From the NCBI GenBank assembly GCA_016861045.1, contig BOKP01000001.1:561529-625528 (forward strand): a stretch of 64,000 bases of DNA. The letters are read 5' to 3'. The position numbers and the translations under genes are program-made. The notes beneath the pieces were generated by a model. It did no database searches. It had not been told where the DNA came from and saw only the letters and a list, made by a program, of their open reading frames with translations. Each line of letters opens with the position of its first letter. Within the stretch, counting starts at the first letter, position 1. This stretch comes from Actinomycetes bacterium. Lineage in GTDB: Bacteria > Actinomycetota > Thermoleophilia > Solirubrobacterales > 70-9. Below, piece by piece: positions 16,838 to 24,887 of this stretch.

Positions 16838-18313
16838 ATGGCGAGCGGCGTCGTCGCCGGCGGGCATCCGGCGACCGCGGAGGCGGGCGCCTGGGCGCTC
16901 CGCGAGGGCGGCAACGCGGTTGACGCCGCGATCGCGGCGGTGCTCGCCTCGATCGTCGCCGAGAGCCCGTTGACCGGTCTCGGCGCCGGCGGCTTCATGC
17001 TCGTCCACGCCCCCGGAGGGGGCGCGACCCTGCTCGACTTCTTCGTCTCCGCGGGCGGGCTCGACGGCAGCGAGCGGGGGGCCGATCTCGAGCCGGTCGT
17101 GATCGACTTCGGGGACACGACGCAGGTCTTCAACGTCGGCCCCGCGTCCTGCGGGGTGCCGGGCGTCCCGAGCGGCCTCGCCGCGGCCGCCGGGCGCTTC
17201 GGCTCGATGCCGCTCGCGGACCTCGTCGCGCCGGCGGCGCGGCTGGCGCGGGAGGGGGTTGAGGTCACCTCCGAGCACGGCTACCTGTTCGAGATCCTGG
17301 CCCCGATCCTCGCCCGGGAGCCGGTCGGCGCCGCGATCTACGCGCCCGCCGGGAGGATCCTCGCGGCCGGCGAGCGGATCGTCTTCGCCGAGCTCGCCGA
17401 GACGCTCGAGCGGCTCGGCGCGGACGGGCCGGAGCCGTTCTACCGGGGGGACATCGCCGCCGCGATCGCCGACACCGTCGCCGCCGGCGGAGGCACCCTG
17501 GGGCGGGCCGACATGGAGTCCTACGAGACGGTCGCGCGGGAGCCGGTCCGGGCCCGCTTCGGCGGCTGCGAGATCCTCACCAACCCGCCGCCGTCGTCGG
17601 GCGGGATCCTGATCGCGCTCGCGCTCGAGCTGCTCGCCCGCGCGGGCGGCACGACCGACCCGGTGGCGGTGGTCGAGGTGATGGAGCGAGCGCAGCGGGC
17701 CCGCACGCGGGAGTTCCTGGCCGGGCTGTACGAGCCGGAATTCGCCGACCGCTTCCTCGCGGACCGGCTCGGGTCGACGACCCACATCACCGCGCTCGAC
17801 GGCGACGGCGGCTGCGCCAGCGTCACCTGCTCGAACGGGTCGGGCTCCGGGGTCTTCGTGGCCGGGACCGGGATCCAGCTCAACAACATGCTCGGCGAGC
17901 AGGACCTGAACCCGTTCGGCTTCCACGGCACCGACCCCGGCCGGCGGATGCCGTCGATGATGGCGCCGACGATCGCCCTCCGTGACGGCGAGCTCGTCCT
18001 CGGCCTCGGCAGCGGCGGCTCGAACCGGATCCGCTCCGCGATCACCCAGACGATCCTCCGCTACCTCGGCGACGGGCTCGACCTCGCGGCGTCGGTGCTG
18101 GCGCCCCGGCTCCACCTCGAGGACGGCACCGTCCACGCCGAGCCCGGGGTCGACCCCGAGGCGCTCGGCCGCCTCGAGTCGGAGGGGTACGACGTGGTGC
18201 GCTGGCGCGGCCGCAGCCTCTTCTTCGGCGGCGTTCACGCGGTTGCCGCCGGCGGCGGCGGTCGCGAGGGCGCCGGGGATCCGCGCCGCGGCGGCGCCGT
18301 GGCCTGGGCCTAG
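16838..18313 (+). CDS. ggt: Gamma-glutamyltransferase (Ntn hydrolase)
   Basis: 491 residues from the ATG 11 bases after ftsZ. The family N-terminus is ASGVVAGGHPATAEAGAWAL. The autoprocessing site is seen at STTHITALDGDGG, where the second threonine would become the catalytic N-terminal residue of the small subunit. PPSSGG occurs before it, and MMAPTIALRDGEL near the C-terminus. The enzyme cleaves gamma-glutamyl bonds. There is no obvious signal peptide, so it is probably cytoplasmic. It may handle gamma-glutamyl thiols, but the link to division genes is only positional. Confidence 0.9.
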   Translation: MASGVVAGGHPATAEAGAWALREGGNAVDAAIAAVLASIVAESPLTGLGAGGFMLVHAPGGGATLLDFFVSAGGLDGSERGADLEPVVIDFGDTTQVFNVGPASCGVPGVPSGLAAAAGRFGSMPLADLVAPAARLAREGVEVTSEHGYLFEILAPILAREPVGAAIYAPAGRILAAGERIVFAELAETLERLGADGPEPFYRGDIAAAIADTVAAGGGTLGRADMESYETVAREPVRARFGGCEILTNPPPSSGGILIALALELLARAGGTTDPVAVVEVMERAQRARTREFLAGLYEPEFADRFLADRLGSTTHITALDGDGGCASVTCSNGSGSGVFVAGTGIQLNNMLGEQDLNPFGFHGTDPGRRMPSMMAPTIALRDGELVLGLGSGGSNRIRSAITQTILRYLGDGLDLAASVLAPRLHLEDGTVHAEPGVDPEALGRLESEGYDVVRWRGRSLFFGGVHAVAAGGGGREGAGDPRRGGAVAWA

Positions 18314-18380
18314 CCGGATCGCCGTCGCGCCCGGCGGGCCGCCCATCGGGGCGCCGGCGACACCGATGCGGCCGGGCCGC

Positions 18381-18386
18381 GAGAAT
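18381..18386 (+). promoter_or_regulatory. -10-like hexamer GAGAAT before the cyclase
   Basis: GAGAAT ends 7 bases before GTG 18394. The ATG at 18385 overlaps this hexamer, so it would not be transcribed if the promoter is real. Confidence 0.45.
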
Positions 18387-18393
18387 GGCCGCC

Positions 18394-19557
18394 GTGAGCG
18401 AGCGGATCGACTTCGGGGCCGAAGGGCTGCTCGATGGTCTCGAAGGCGAGGAGCGCGAGAGCCGGCTGGCCCTGCTCGAGCGGCTGGCCGCCGACGGCGT
18501 CGAGCTCGACGAGCTCCGGTCCGCGATCGCCGACGGTCGGCTGGCCCTGCTGCCGTTCGAGCGGATGCTCTCGGGCCGGCCCCGTTACACGACGGTCGAG
18601 GTGGCGGAGCGGTCGGGCGTCCCGATCGAGGAGTTGGAGCGGCAGTGGCGCGCGTCCGGGATCGCCGTTCCCGGCCGCGACGAGGTCGTGATGGGCGCCG
18701 ACGACCTCGCCGCCGCCGACCGCATGCGCGAGATCCTCGATGCCGGAATCGATCCCGACCAGCTCGCCGAGCTGAGCCGCACGATCGCGGTGGCGATGTC
18801 GCAGTTCGCGGCCGCATCGAGGCAGGTCGTCGGGCAGGCGTTCGTCGGCGCGGGCGGGGCCGAGGATGAGGTCTCTGACCGCGTGGAGCGGGGCGCGGGG
18901 GAGCTGATCCACACCGTCGGGCCGACGCTCGACTACATCTACAGGCTGCACCTGCGCGAGCAGCTCCGCCACGCGGCGTTCGACGAGGAGGGCGGCGGCG
19001 GGGGCGTCGGCGCCCCGCCGGCCGCCGGCGTGCTCGCGATTGCGTTCGCCGACCTCGTCGGCTTCACGAGGCTCGGCGAGGAGCTCCCTCCCGAGGACCT
19101 CGGGCGGGTCACCGGTCGGCTCGAGGCCCATGCGCAGGAGGTCGCCCACGGCCCGGTGCGCCTCGTGAAGCTGATCGGCGATGCGGCGATGCTCGCCTCC
19201 GCGGACACGACGGCGCTGCTCGAGGCGCTGCACGAGCTGCTCGAACGGACGGGAGAGGCTTCCACCGACGGGGACGAGGACGAGCCGATTCCGCTGATCA
19301 GGGCAGGCTGCGCCTACGGTCCCGCGTTCACCCGCGGCGGCGACTACTACGGGCGGGCGGTGAACCTCGCCAGCCGGATCACCGGCGCGGCCCGGCCCGG
19401 CACGATCCTCGTCTCGGCCGAGGTCCGCGAGCGTGCCGACGAGGAGGCCTTCCGGTTCTCGCGGGCGCGTCGCCGGCGCCTGAAGGGGATCTCGGGCAGC
19501 GTCGACCTCTACCGCTGCCGCCGCCGCGAGGACGCGGACGAGGACGCGGGCGCCTGA
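18394..19557 (+). CDS. Class III adenylate cyclase with Rv1264-like regulatory domain
   Basis: 387 residues. N-terminal ~190 residues match the helical, autoinhibitory domain of the pH-sensing mycobacterial cyclase Rv1264 (LLDGLEGEERESRLALLERL; LLPFERMLSGRPRYT). The catalytic domain has FADLVGFTRLGEEL with the first metal aspartate, VKLIGDAAML with the second, and GGDYYGRAVNLASRI carrying the transition-state Asn and Arg. The lysine in LVKLIGD fits ATP specificity. Soluble. It makes cAMP, perhaps in response to pH as in Rv1264. Start GTG preferred over the ATG three codons upstream. Confidence 0.88.
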   Translation: MSERIDFGAEGLLDGLEGEERESRLALLERLAADGVELDELRSAIADGRLALLPFERMLSGRPRYTTVEVAERSGVPIEELERQWRASGIAVPGRDEVVMGADDLAAADRMREILDAGIDPDQLAELSRTIAVAMSQFAAASRQVVGQAFVGAGGAEDEVSDRVERGAGELIHTVGPTLDYIYRLHLREQLRHAAFDEEGGGGGVGAPPAAGVLAIAFADLVGFTRLGEELPPEDLGRVTGRLEAHAQEVAHGPVRLVKLIGDAAMLASADTTALLEALHELLERTGEASTDGDEDEPIPLIRAGCAYGPAFTRGGDYYGRAVNLASRITGAARPGTILVSAEVRERADEEAFRFSRARRRRLKGISGSVDLYRCRRREDADEDAGA

Positions 19558-19560
19558 CCG

Positions 19561-20469
19561 TCAGAGCGGCTTCCGCGCCGAGAGGACGAGGTTGTAGAAG
19601 AGGGCGGGTGGCAGCCGTGGCTCGAGGACCACGCGGTCGAGGCTCTGCAGCGCCAGGTAGCTGCGGAAGGCGAACAGCCGCCATCGGTCCGGGATCTCGT
19701 CGGGGACCGCGGTCGACTCGAGCGTCCGCAGCCACCAGCCGTAGAGGCTCGAGAGCAGCTCCTCGCCGCGGATCCGGATCGCGGTGAACCCGGCATCGGC
19801 GAGGACCCCGTGGATCGTCGCCGGGGCGAACGCGTGCACGTCGACCTCGGCCTCGAGCGGGTGCTTGTAGTCGGGGTCGCCCCCGTCGCGTCCGTCGGCC
19901 CCGAGCGCGCGACGCCAGAGCGGCGCCGCGACCATCGCCGCGTGCTTCGGCAGCGCCGCGAACCGGTCGCCGTAGGCCGACGGCTCGCCGCAGAACGCGA
20001 TCGTGCCGCCCGGCTCGAGCACGCGGTAGAGCTCGGACGCGGCGCGGTCGAGGTCGGGGATGTGATGGAGGACGGCGTGGCCGAGGACGAGGTCGAAGCT
20101 CGCGTCGGGAAACGGGAGCTCCTCGGCATCGCCGGCGACCGTCTCGACGTCGAGGCCGAGCTCGGCGGCGTTCGCCTCGAGCGCCCGCAGCATCCCCGGG
20201 GAGATGTCGGTGGCGGTCGCGTCGCGGATCAGGCCGGAGCCGAGCAGGTTGAGCGAGAAGTAGCCGGTTCCGGCCCCGACCTCGAGCGCCCGCTCCCAGG
20301 GGCCACCGCTGCCGCCGAGCGCCTTCTCGAGCTTCGCCCGCACCTGGGCGCGCCCGGTCTCCGCGAAGTCGATCCCCCACTTCGCGTCGTACGAGTCGGC
20401 CGCGAGGTCGTGGTAGCGGGTGTTGACGTCGCGAATCCGCTCGGCGCTGGCGTCAGCAGCCGCTGCCAT
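19561..20469 (-). CDS. Class I SAM-dependent methyltransferase
   Basis: 302 residues. The Rossmann motif I is ALEVGAGTGYFSLNLLGSG near residue 62, motif II region ATDISPGML, and post-I FDLVLGHAVLHHIPDL near 130; the type is Methyltransf_11. The C-terminal half with WRRAL and FRSYLALQSLDRVVLEP is of unknown specificity. It diverges from the Rv3030-like methyltransferase across 28 bases, so co-regulation with the polysaccharide block is plausible. Substrate not inferable from sequence alone. Confidence 0.82.
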   Translation of the reverse strand: MAAAADASAERIRDVNTRYHDLAADSYDAKWGIDFAETGRAQVRAKLEKALGGSGGPWERALEVGAGTGYFSLNLLGSGLIRDATATDISPGMLRALEANAAELGLDVETVAGDAEELPFPDASFDLVLGHAVLHHIPDLDRAASELYRVLEPGGTIAFCGEPSAYGDRFAALPKHAAMVAAPLWRRALGADGRDGGDPDYKHPLEAEVDVHAFAPATIHGVLADAGFTAIRIRGEELLSSLYGWWLRTLESTAVPDEIPDRWRLFAFRSYLALQSLDRVVLEPRLPPALFYNLVLSARKPL

Positions 20470-20477
20470 GGCCGGGG

Positions 20478-20487
20478 ACTGTAGCGT
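20478..20487. promoter_or_regulatory. Overlapping divergent -10 elements between two methyltransferase genes
   Basis: Minus-strand TACAGT (20483-20478) lies 8 bases before the ATG at 20469. Plus-strand TAGCGT (20482-20487) lies 10 bases before the GTG at 20498. The two hexamers share the TA step, so the divergent promoters cannot both be occupied at once. Confidence 0.45.
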
Positions 20488-20497
20488 CCGCCGCCCG

Positions 20498-21286
20498 GTG
20501 TGCTCCCCTCCGCCCGAGCCCGAGCCCGCGAGGCGCTACCTGCAGGCCGACCAGCCCGACGGCGTCCCGCCGCTGGAGCTGACCGGCGAGCGGACCCTCC
20601 CCGACGTGCCCGAGGAGAACTACTGGTTTCGCCGCCATCTCGCCGTCTACGAGTGGATCTCGCCCCGGGTCGCGGGGATGCGTGTCGCCGACCTCGCCTG
20701 CGGCGAGGGCTACGGGTCCGACCTGCTCGCCGCGAGCGCGGCCGAGGTGGTCGGGATCGACGCCAACCCCGAGGCCCACGAGCATGCCCGGGCGCGGTAC
20801 GTCCGTCCGAACCTGCGCTTCGAGCGCGACCTCGTCGAGAACGTGGCGGGACCGTACGACGCCGTCGTCTTCCTGCAGACGGTCGAGCACATCGAGGCCG
20901 TCCCGGCGCTGCTCGCGGCGATCGCGCGGGCGGCGCCGCTGGCGTTCGTCTCGACGCCGAACCGGCTGACGCTGGCGCCACCGGGCGCCGAGCGCTCCGA
21001 CAACCCGTGGCACCTGCGCGAATACACGCTCGCCGAGCTCCGGCGCGAGCTCGAGCCGGCCTTCGGATCGGTCGAGATCCACGGGCTCTTCCACGCCGGC
21101 AAGCTCGCCGTCCACGAGCGGGCGCTGGCACTCGGCTGGGATCGGGTCCACTCGCTGCTGCGGATCACCGGGCCGTTCTACGACCGGTTCACCGCCGCGA
21201 TCAGCGCCGCCGACTTCGCGCTCCGGACCGGGGCCGAGGCCGACCTGGACCGGGCGCTCGACTTCGTGGCCGTCTGCCGGGCATGA
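20498..21286 (+). CDS. Rv3030-like polysaccharide O-methyltransferase
   Basis: 262 residues from the GTG at 20498 (an ATG at 20468 is possible). The N-terminal signature LTGERTLPDVPEENYWFRRH closely resembles, from memory, the mycobacterial Rv3030 start (LTGERT-PD---ENYWFRRH). The SAM site is VADLACGEGYGSDLLAASA. VSTPNRLT and NPWHLREYT also match. In mycobacteria this enzyme is linked to 6-O-methylation of methylglucose lipopolysaccharide. The stop overlaps the GH57 start (ATGA), and a GT4 gene follows, the same order as Rv3030-Rv3031-Rv3032. Confidence 0.82.
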   Translation: MCSPPPEPEPARRYLQADQPDGVPPLELTGERTLPDVPEENYWFRRHLAVYEWISPRVAGMRVADLACGEGYGSDLLAASAAEVVGIDANPEAHEHARARYVRPNLRFERDLVENVAGPYDAVVFLQTVEHIEAVPALLAAIARAAPLAFVSTPNRLTLAPPGAERSDNPWHLREYTLAELRRELEPAFGSVEIHGLFHAGKLAVHERALALGWDRVHSLLRITGPFYDRFTAAISAADFALRTGAEADLDRALDFVAVCRA

Positions 21287-22692
21287 GCCACCCCGCGGAT
21301 GCGGGCGACATCGCGATCGTCCTCCACTCGCACATGCCCTACGTCGAGGGCTTCGGGACCTATCCGTTCGGCGAGGAGTGGCTGTTCGACGCGTTCGCGC
21401 GCTCGCACCTCCCGGTGCTCGAGATCGCCCGCGACCTCACCGTGACGGTCACGCCGGTTCTCGCCGACCAGCTGGAGGACGCGGCGGCGGCGGCGCGGAT
21501 GCGCGACTTCGTGCGCGAGCTCCGGGTCGGCTCGGCCGAGCTCGACGCCGAGGACGTCGAGCCGGCGCTGAGGCCGGCCTGCCGCGCCGAGGCCGAGCGC
21601 TACCGCCTCGCCCTCGCCCGGCTCGAGCGGCTCGGCGACGAGCCCCTCGCCGCCTTTCGAGCCGCCGCCGGCAGGGTCGAGCTGCTCACCTCGACGGCCA
21701 CCCACGCGCTGCTGCCGCTGATCGCGACCCGCGAGGGACGGATGCTGCAGCTCGAGACGGCGCTCCGCTCGCACCGGCGCCGGTTCGGGTCGAGCCGGGG
21801 GATCTGGCTTCCCGAGTGCGCTTACGAGCCCGGCCTTGAGCACATCCTTGCCGAGGCCGGGATCTCATACTTCTGCACCGACCAGTCGTCCCGCGAGCCG
21901 CCGCTCGCCGCCCTGCGCCCGGTCGCCGCCGCGGCTGGCGCGACGGCGTTCACGATCGACTGGGAGGCGGTGCGCTGGCTGTGGTCGCTCGACGGCTACC
22001 CGTCCGACCCCGCCCACGCGGATTTCCACCGCAAGTCGCTGCGCGGCTGTCGCCCCTGGGCGGTCTCCGGCGACCCCTACGACCCGGCCGCGGCGGGCGC
22101 GCGGGCGCGTGAGCAGGGTCGGGCGTTCGCCGAAGCCGTTGCCGGGCGGCTGCTCGGCTACCGGCGCGAGTCGGGCCGGCGCGGATTGCTCACGTTCGCG
22201 ATCGACACCGAGCTGCTCGGGCACTGGTGGTGGGAGGGCCCGGACTGGCTCGCGGCGGCGCTCGACGAGCTGCCGGAGCGAGGTGTGCGGATGCTGACCC
22301 TGTCCGAGGCCCGGTCCGAGCACGAGCCGCAGCCTCGGGCGCTCGCCGCCTCGACCTGGGGGGAGGGCAAGGATCGCCGCACCTGGGACTCGCCGGCGGT
22401 CGCCGACCTCGCCTGGGCCGCCCGCCGCGCCGAGCTCCGGGTCCTGCGCGAGATCGGCGCCGGCCGGCTGCGCGGGCCGGCGCTCGAGCGGGCGGCGCGC
22501 GAGCTGATGGCGCTCCAGGCCGGCGACTGGGCCTTCCTCGACTACGGTCGGAGGACCGGCGACTACCCGTTCCAGCGCGCCGTGGGCCACTCGCAGGCGC
22601 TTTACGAGGCCATAGAATGCGGTCCCTCGACCGAACCGACCCTGAGGAGCCTCGCGCCCGACCTGACCGTGGCGCCGCTGCTCGAACCCTGA
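21283..22692 (+). CDS. GH57 alpha-1,4-glucan branching enzyme (Rv3031-like)
   Basis: 469 residues, cytoplasmic. The GH57 fold is shown by IVLHSHMPYVEGFGTYPFGE at the N-terminus; WLPECAYEPGLE supplies the catalytic glutamate (near residue 182) and LTFAIDTELLGHWWWEGPDW the acid aspartate (near 310). The C-terminal helical domain has MALQAGDWAFL. GH57 enzymes of this size introduce alpha-1,6 branches into alpha-1,4-glucans. Coupled to the methyltransferase upstream by ATGA, and 21 bases from the glycosyltransferase. Confidence 0.88.
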   Translation: MSHPADAGDIAIVLHSHMPYVEGFGTYPFGEEWLFDAFARSHLPVLEIARDLTVTVTPVLADQLEDAAAAARMRDFVRELRVGSAELDAEDVEPALRPACRAEAERYRLALARLERLGDEPLAAFRAAAGRVELLTSTATHALLPLIATREGRMLQLETALRSHRRRFGSSRGIWLPECAYEPGLEHILAEAGISYFCTDQSSREPPLAALRPVAAAAGATAFTIDWEAVRWLWSLDGYPSDPAHADFHRKSLRGCRPWAVSGDPYDPAAAGARAREQGRAFAEAVAGRLLGYRRESGRRGLLTFAIDTELLGHWWWEGPDWLAAALDELPERGVRMLTLSEARSEHEPQPRALAASTWGEGKDRRTWDSPAVADLAWAARRAELRVLREIGAGRLRGPALERAARELMALQAGDWAFLDYGRRTGDYPFQRAVGHSQALYEAIECGPSTEPTLRSLAPDLTVAPLLEP

Positions 22693-22713
22693 GCCGCCAG
22701 CCGAAGCCCCGAC

Positions 22714-23931
22714 GTGAGCCGAGTCCTCATCCTCTCCTGGGAGTACCCGCCGCTGATCGAGGGCGGCCTCGCCCGCCACGTGCGCAAGCTCGCGGAGGGC
22801 CTCGTCGGGCAGGGGATCGAGGTCCACGTCCTGACCCGCGGCGGCGAGGAGTCGCCGCGCAGCGGGGTCGCCGCCGGCGTCGACGTCCACCGCGTGCTCG
22901 AGCCGAGCCGCCCCCGCGACCTCGGCGAGTTCGTCGCCTGGGTCGAGCGGATGAACGCCGACATGCTGGCGGCCGGGGTCGAGCTCGGCGACCGCTACCG
23001 GTTCGACCTCGTCCACGGCCACGACTGGCTCGTCGCCGCCGCCGGCGACCATCTCGCCCGGCGCTTCTCGGCGCCGCTGGTGACGACGATCCACGCGACC
23101 GAGCACGGCCGCCACCAGGGCTGGGTCGAGGAGCATCCGCAGTCATACATCCACGGCGTCGAGCGCTGGATCGCCAACCGCTCCGACCGCGTGATCGCCT
23201 GCTCCTCCTACATGCGCGAGCAGATCGCCGACATCTTCGCCGTCCCGGAGGGGCGGATCGCGGTGATCCCGAACGGGATCGACCCCGAGGACCTGCCGCT
23301 CGGCGAGGAGGCCGAGCTCGAGCGCCTGCGCGCCGAGTTCGCGGCGCCCGGCGAGAAGCTCGTGCTGCTGATCGGCCGCCTCGTCTACGAGAAGGGCTTT
23401 CAGATCGCCCTGGAGGCGATGCCGGAGCTGATCGAGCGCGTCCCCGGCACCCGCTTCCTCGTCGCCGGCTCCGGCACCCACGAGAGCGAGCTCAAACGGC
23501 AGGCGAGCGAGCTCGGCCTGATGGACCACGGAACATTCCTCGGCTGGATCGGCGACGACGTCCTCCACCTCCTCTACCGGATCGCCGACGTCTGCGTCGT
23601 CCCCTCGATCTACGAGCCGTTCGGGCTGGTCGCGCTCGAGGCGATGGCCTCGGGCTGCCCGTGCATCGTCGCCGACACCGGCGGCCTCCGCGAGGTCGTC
23701 CCCCACGGCGAGGTCGGGCTGCGCTTCCGCACCCGCGACCCCGAGGCGCTCGGCGGCATGGTCGAGCGGGTGCTCACCGACGGCGCGCTCCGCGAGCGCC
23801 TCGTCGCCGAGGCCAGCGAGCACGTGCTCCGCTTCGACTGGACCGACGTCGCCCGCCGCACCGCGGCGATCTACGACGAGCTCGCCCGCCCGGCCCGCCC
23901 GGCCCGCCTGGCCGAGGCCGCCGCCGACTGA
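22714..23931 (+). CDS. GT4 alpha-glucosyltransferase (Rv3032-like)
   Basis: 405 residues. The N-terminal GT-B domain has ILSWEYPPLIEGGLARHV with the glycine-rich acceptor loop. The C-terminal domain has VIPNGIDPEDLP, LIGRLVYEKGFQIAL and the nucleotide-sugar motif PSIYEPFGLVALEAMASGCP with the E-x7-E pair. In mycobacteria the homologue elongates glycogen and the methylglucose polysaccharide by alpha-1,4 links. A plain glycogen or trehalose-type synthase is an alternative; the gene order supports the former. Confidence 0.87.
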   Translation: MSRVLILSWEYPPLIEGGLARHVRKLAEGLVGQGIEVHVLTRGGEESPRSGVAAGVDVHRVLEPSRPRDLGEFVAWVERMNADMLAAGVELGDRYRFDLVHGHDWLVAAAGDHLARRFSAPLVTTIHATEHGRHQGWVEEHPQSYIHGVERWIANRSDRVIACSSYMREQIADIFAVPEGRIAVIPNGIDPEDLPLGEEAELERLRAEFAAPGEKLVLLIGRLVYEKGFQIALEAMPELIERVPGTRFLVAGSGTHESELKRQASELGLMDHGTFLGWIGDDVLHLLYRIADVCVVPSIYEPFGLVALEAMASGCPCIVADTGGLREVVPHGEVGLRFRTRDPEALGGMVERVLTDGALRERLVAEASEHVLRFDWTDVARRTAAIYDELARPARPARLAEAAAD

Positions 23932-24020
23932 GTCCGGTCCCGACCCCGGGGCCGGGCTGGTGCTGCGGGGCCCGCTGACCGGAACGCCGTCGCGGGGCCC
24001 TCGCCTGCGGTGACTTCCCG

Positions 24021-24060
24021 CCAACGTGACGAACCGGAACCTCTGGTTCCGCGATGTTGG
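24021..24060. terminator. Hairpin between convergent GT4 and acyltransferase genes
   Basis: CGGAACC (24035-24041), loop TCT, GGTTCCG (24045-24051), extended by outer pairing of CCAAC (24021) with GTTGG (24056). It sits in the 175-base gap between convergent genes and may terminate both; no U-tract is present. Confidence 0.5.
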
Positions 24061-24106
24061 GTTGACCGCCGGCCCGGGCACCTCGCGCGACCGGGACGGC
24101 GCCGCA

Positions 24107-24844
24107 TCACCGCGGGCCCGACGGGCCGTAGCCCTCCGGCTCGACCGGATCGGGCCAGCGCAGGCGCTCGGGGGCCGGGCGCATCCGGATGACCCGCGCC
24201 GGGACGCCGGCGACGACGGCGTTGGCGGGGATGTCGCGGGTGACGACCGAGCCGGCGCCGACGATCGCGTTGTCGCCGATCGTGACGCCGCGGAGGACCT
24301 GCACGCCGTAGCCGATCCAGACGTTGGAGCCGACGACGACGTCGCGCTTGTAGATCCCCTGCCGGCGGATCGGCGCCTCGACGTCGGCGACGTTGTGGTC
24401 GAAGTCGATGAACATCGCCCGGTCGGCGATCACGCACTCGCGGCCGATGCTGACCCGCTGGTAGGCGGATATCGTGCACTCCTGGCCGAGCACGGTCTTC
24501 GCGCCGATCTCGACCGTGCCCTCGTGGCAGCGGATCTTAGTCCCGTGGCCGACCCAGACGAAGCGCCCGAAGCGGATCCGGGCGCCGCGCCCGGCCTGAA
24601 GCTGCAGCCGCGGGCCGAGGAAGAGCATCCCGTCGGTCTGCCAGCGCCGGCCGGCCGCGGTGAGCAGGCGGTAGCGGATGTAGCGGAGCCCGAGCTGGGC
24701 GTACTTCGGCGTCAGCATGCCGTGCCTGGCGGCGAAGCGGAGGACCGCGAGCCCGCGGCGTCGCGGCGCCTGCGCGGCGGGCTCGGGCGCCGGCGGGCGC
24801 CCTGACGCCGTCCGGCGCGGCTCTGTCGAGGCTTCGGCGCCCAC
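24107..24844 (-). CDS. Left-handed beta-helix O-acyltransferase (Rv3034c-like)
   Basis: 245 residues. After a disordered basic N-terminus (~35 residues) and a short helical segment come hexapeptide repeats from about residue 80 (GARIRFGRFVWVGHGTKI; IGAKTVLGQECTISAYQ; IGRECVIADRAMFIDFDHN) and the family end VVVGSNVWIGYGVQVLRGVT, VVAGVPARVIRM. The DH pair in FDHN is likely catalytic. It is convergent with the GT4 gene. M. tuberculosis has a hexapeptide transferase (Rv3034c) on the opposite strand close to Rv3030-Rv3032, so acylation of a methylated glucan is a reasonable guess. Confidence 0.78.
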   Translation of the reverse strand: MGAEASTEPRRTASGRPPAPEPAAQAPRRRGLAVLRFAARHGMLTPKYAQLGLRYIRYRLLTAAGRRWQTDGMLFLGPRLQLQAGRGARIRFGRFVWVGHGTKIRCHEGTVEIGAKTVLGQECTISAYQRVSIGRECVIADRAMFIDFDHNVADVEAPIRRQGIYKRDVVVGSNVWIGYGVQVLRGVTIGDNAIVGAGSVVTRDIPANAVVAGVPARVIRMRPAPERLRWPDPVEPEGYGPSGPR

Positions 24845-24887
24845 CGCCGCGGATCATAGGCTCGGGCGTGCCATCATCAGCCGCCCG

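Noticed and set aside
18385-18393. ATG three codons upstream as cyclase start
   Set aside because: The ATG lies inside the GAGAAT hexamer; GTG 18394 fits the leaderless spacing seen at other genes.
16814-18817. 667-codon minus-strand open frame across ggt
   Set aside because: Shadow of the gamma-glutamyltransferase and cyclase genes; low complexity, no domain.
20498-23931. Plain glycogen synthesis locus
   Set aside because: Not excluded, but no glgC, glgP or GH13 branching enzyme is present, and the Rv3030-like methyltransferase with ATGA overlap favours a methylated glucan.
24026-24805. 259-codon plus-strand frame over the acyltransferase gene
   Set aside because: Antisense to the hexapeptide acyltransferase; no domain, Asp/Ala/Arg-rich mirror composition.
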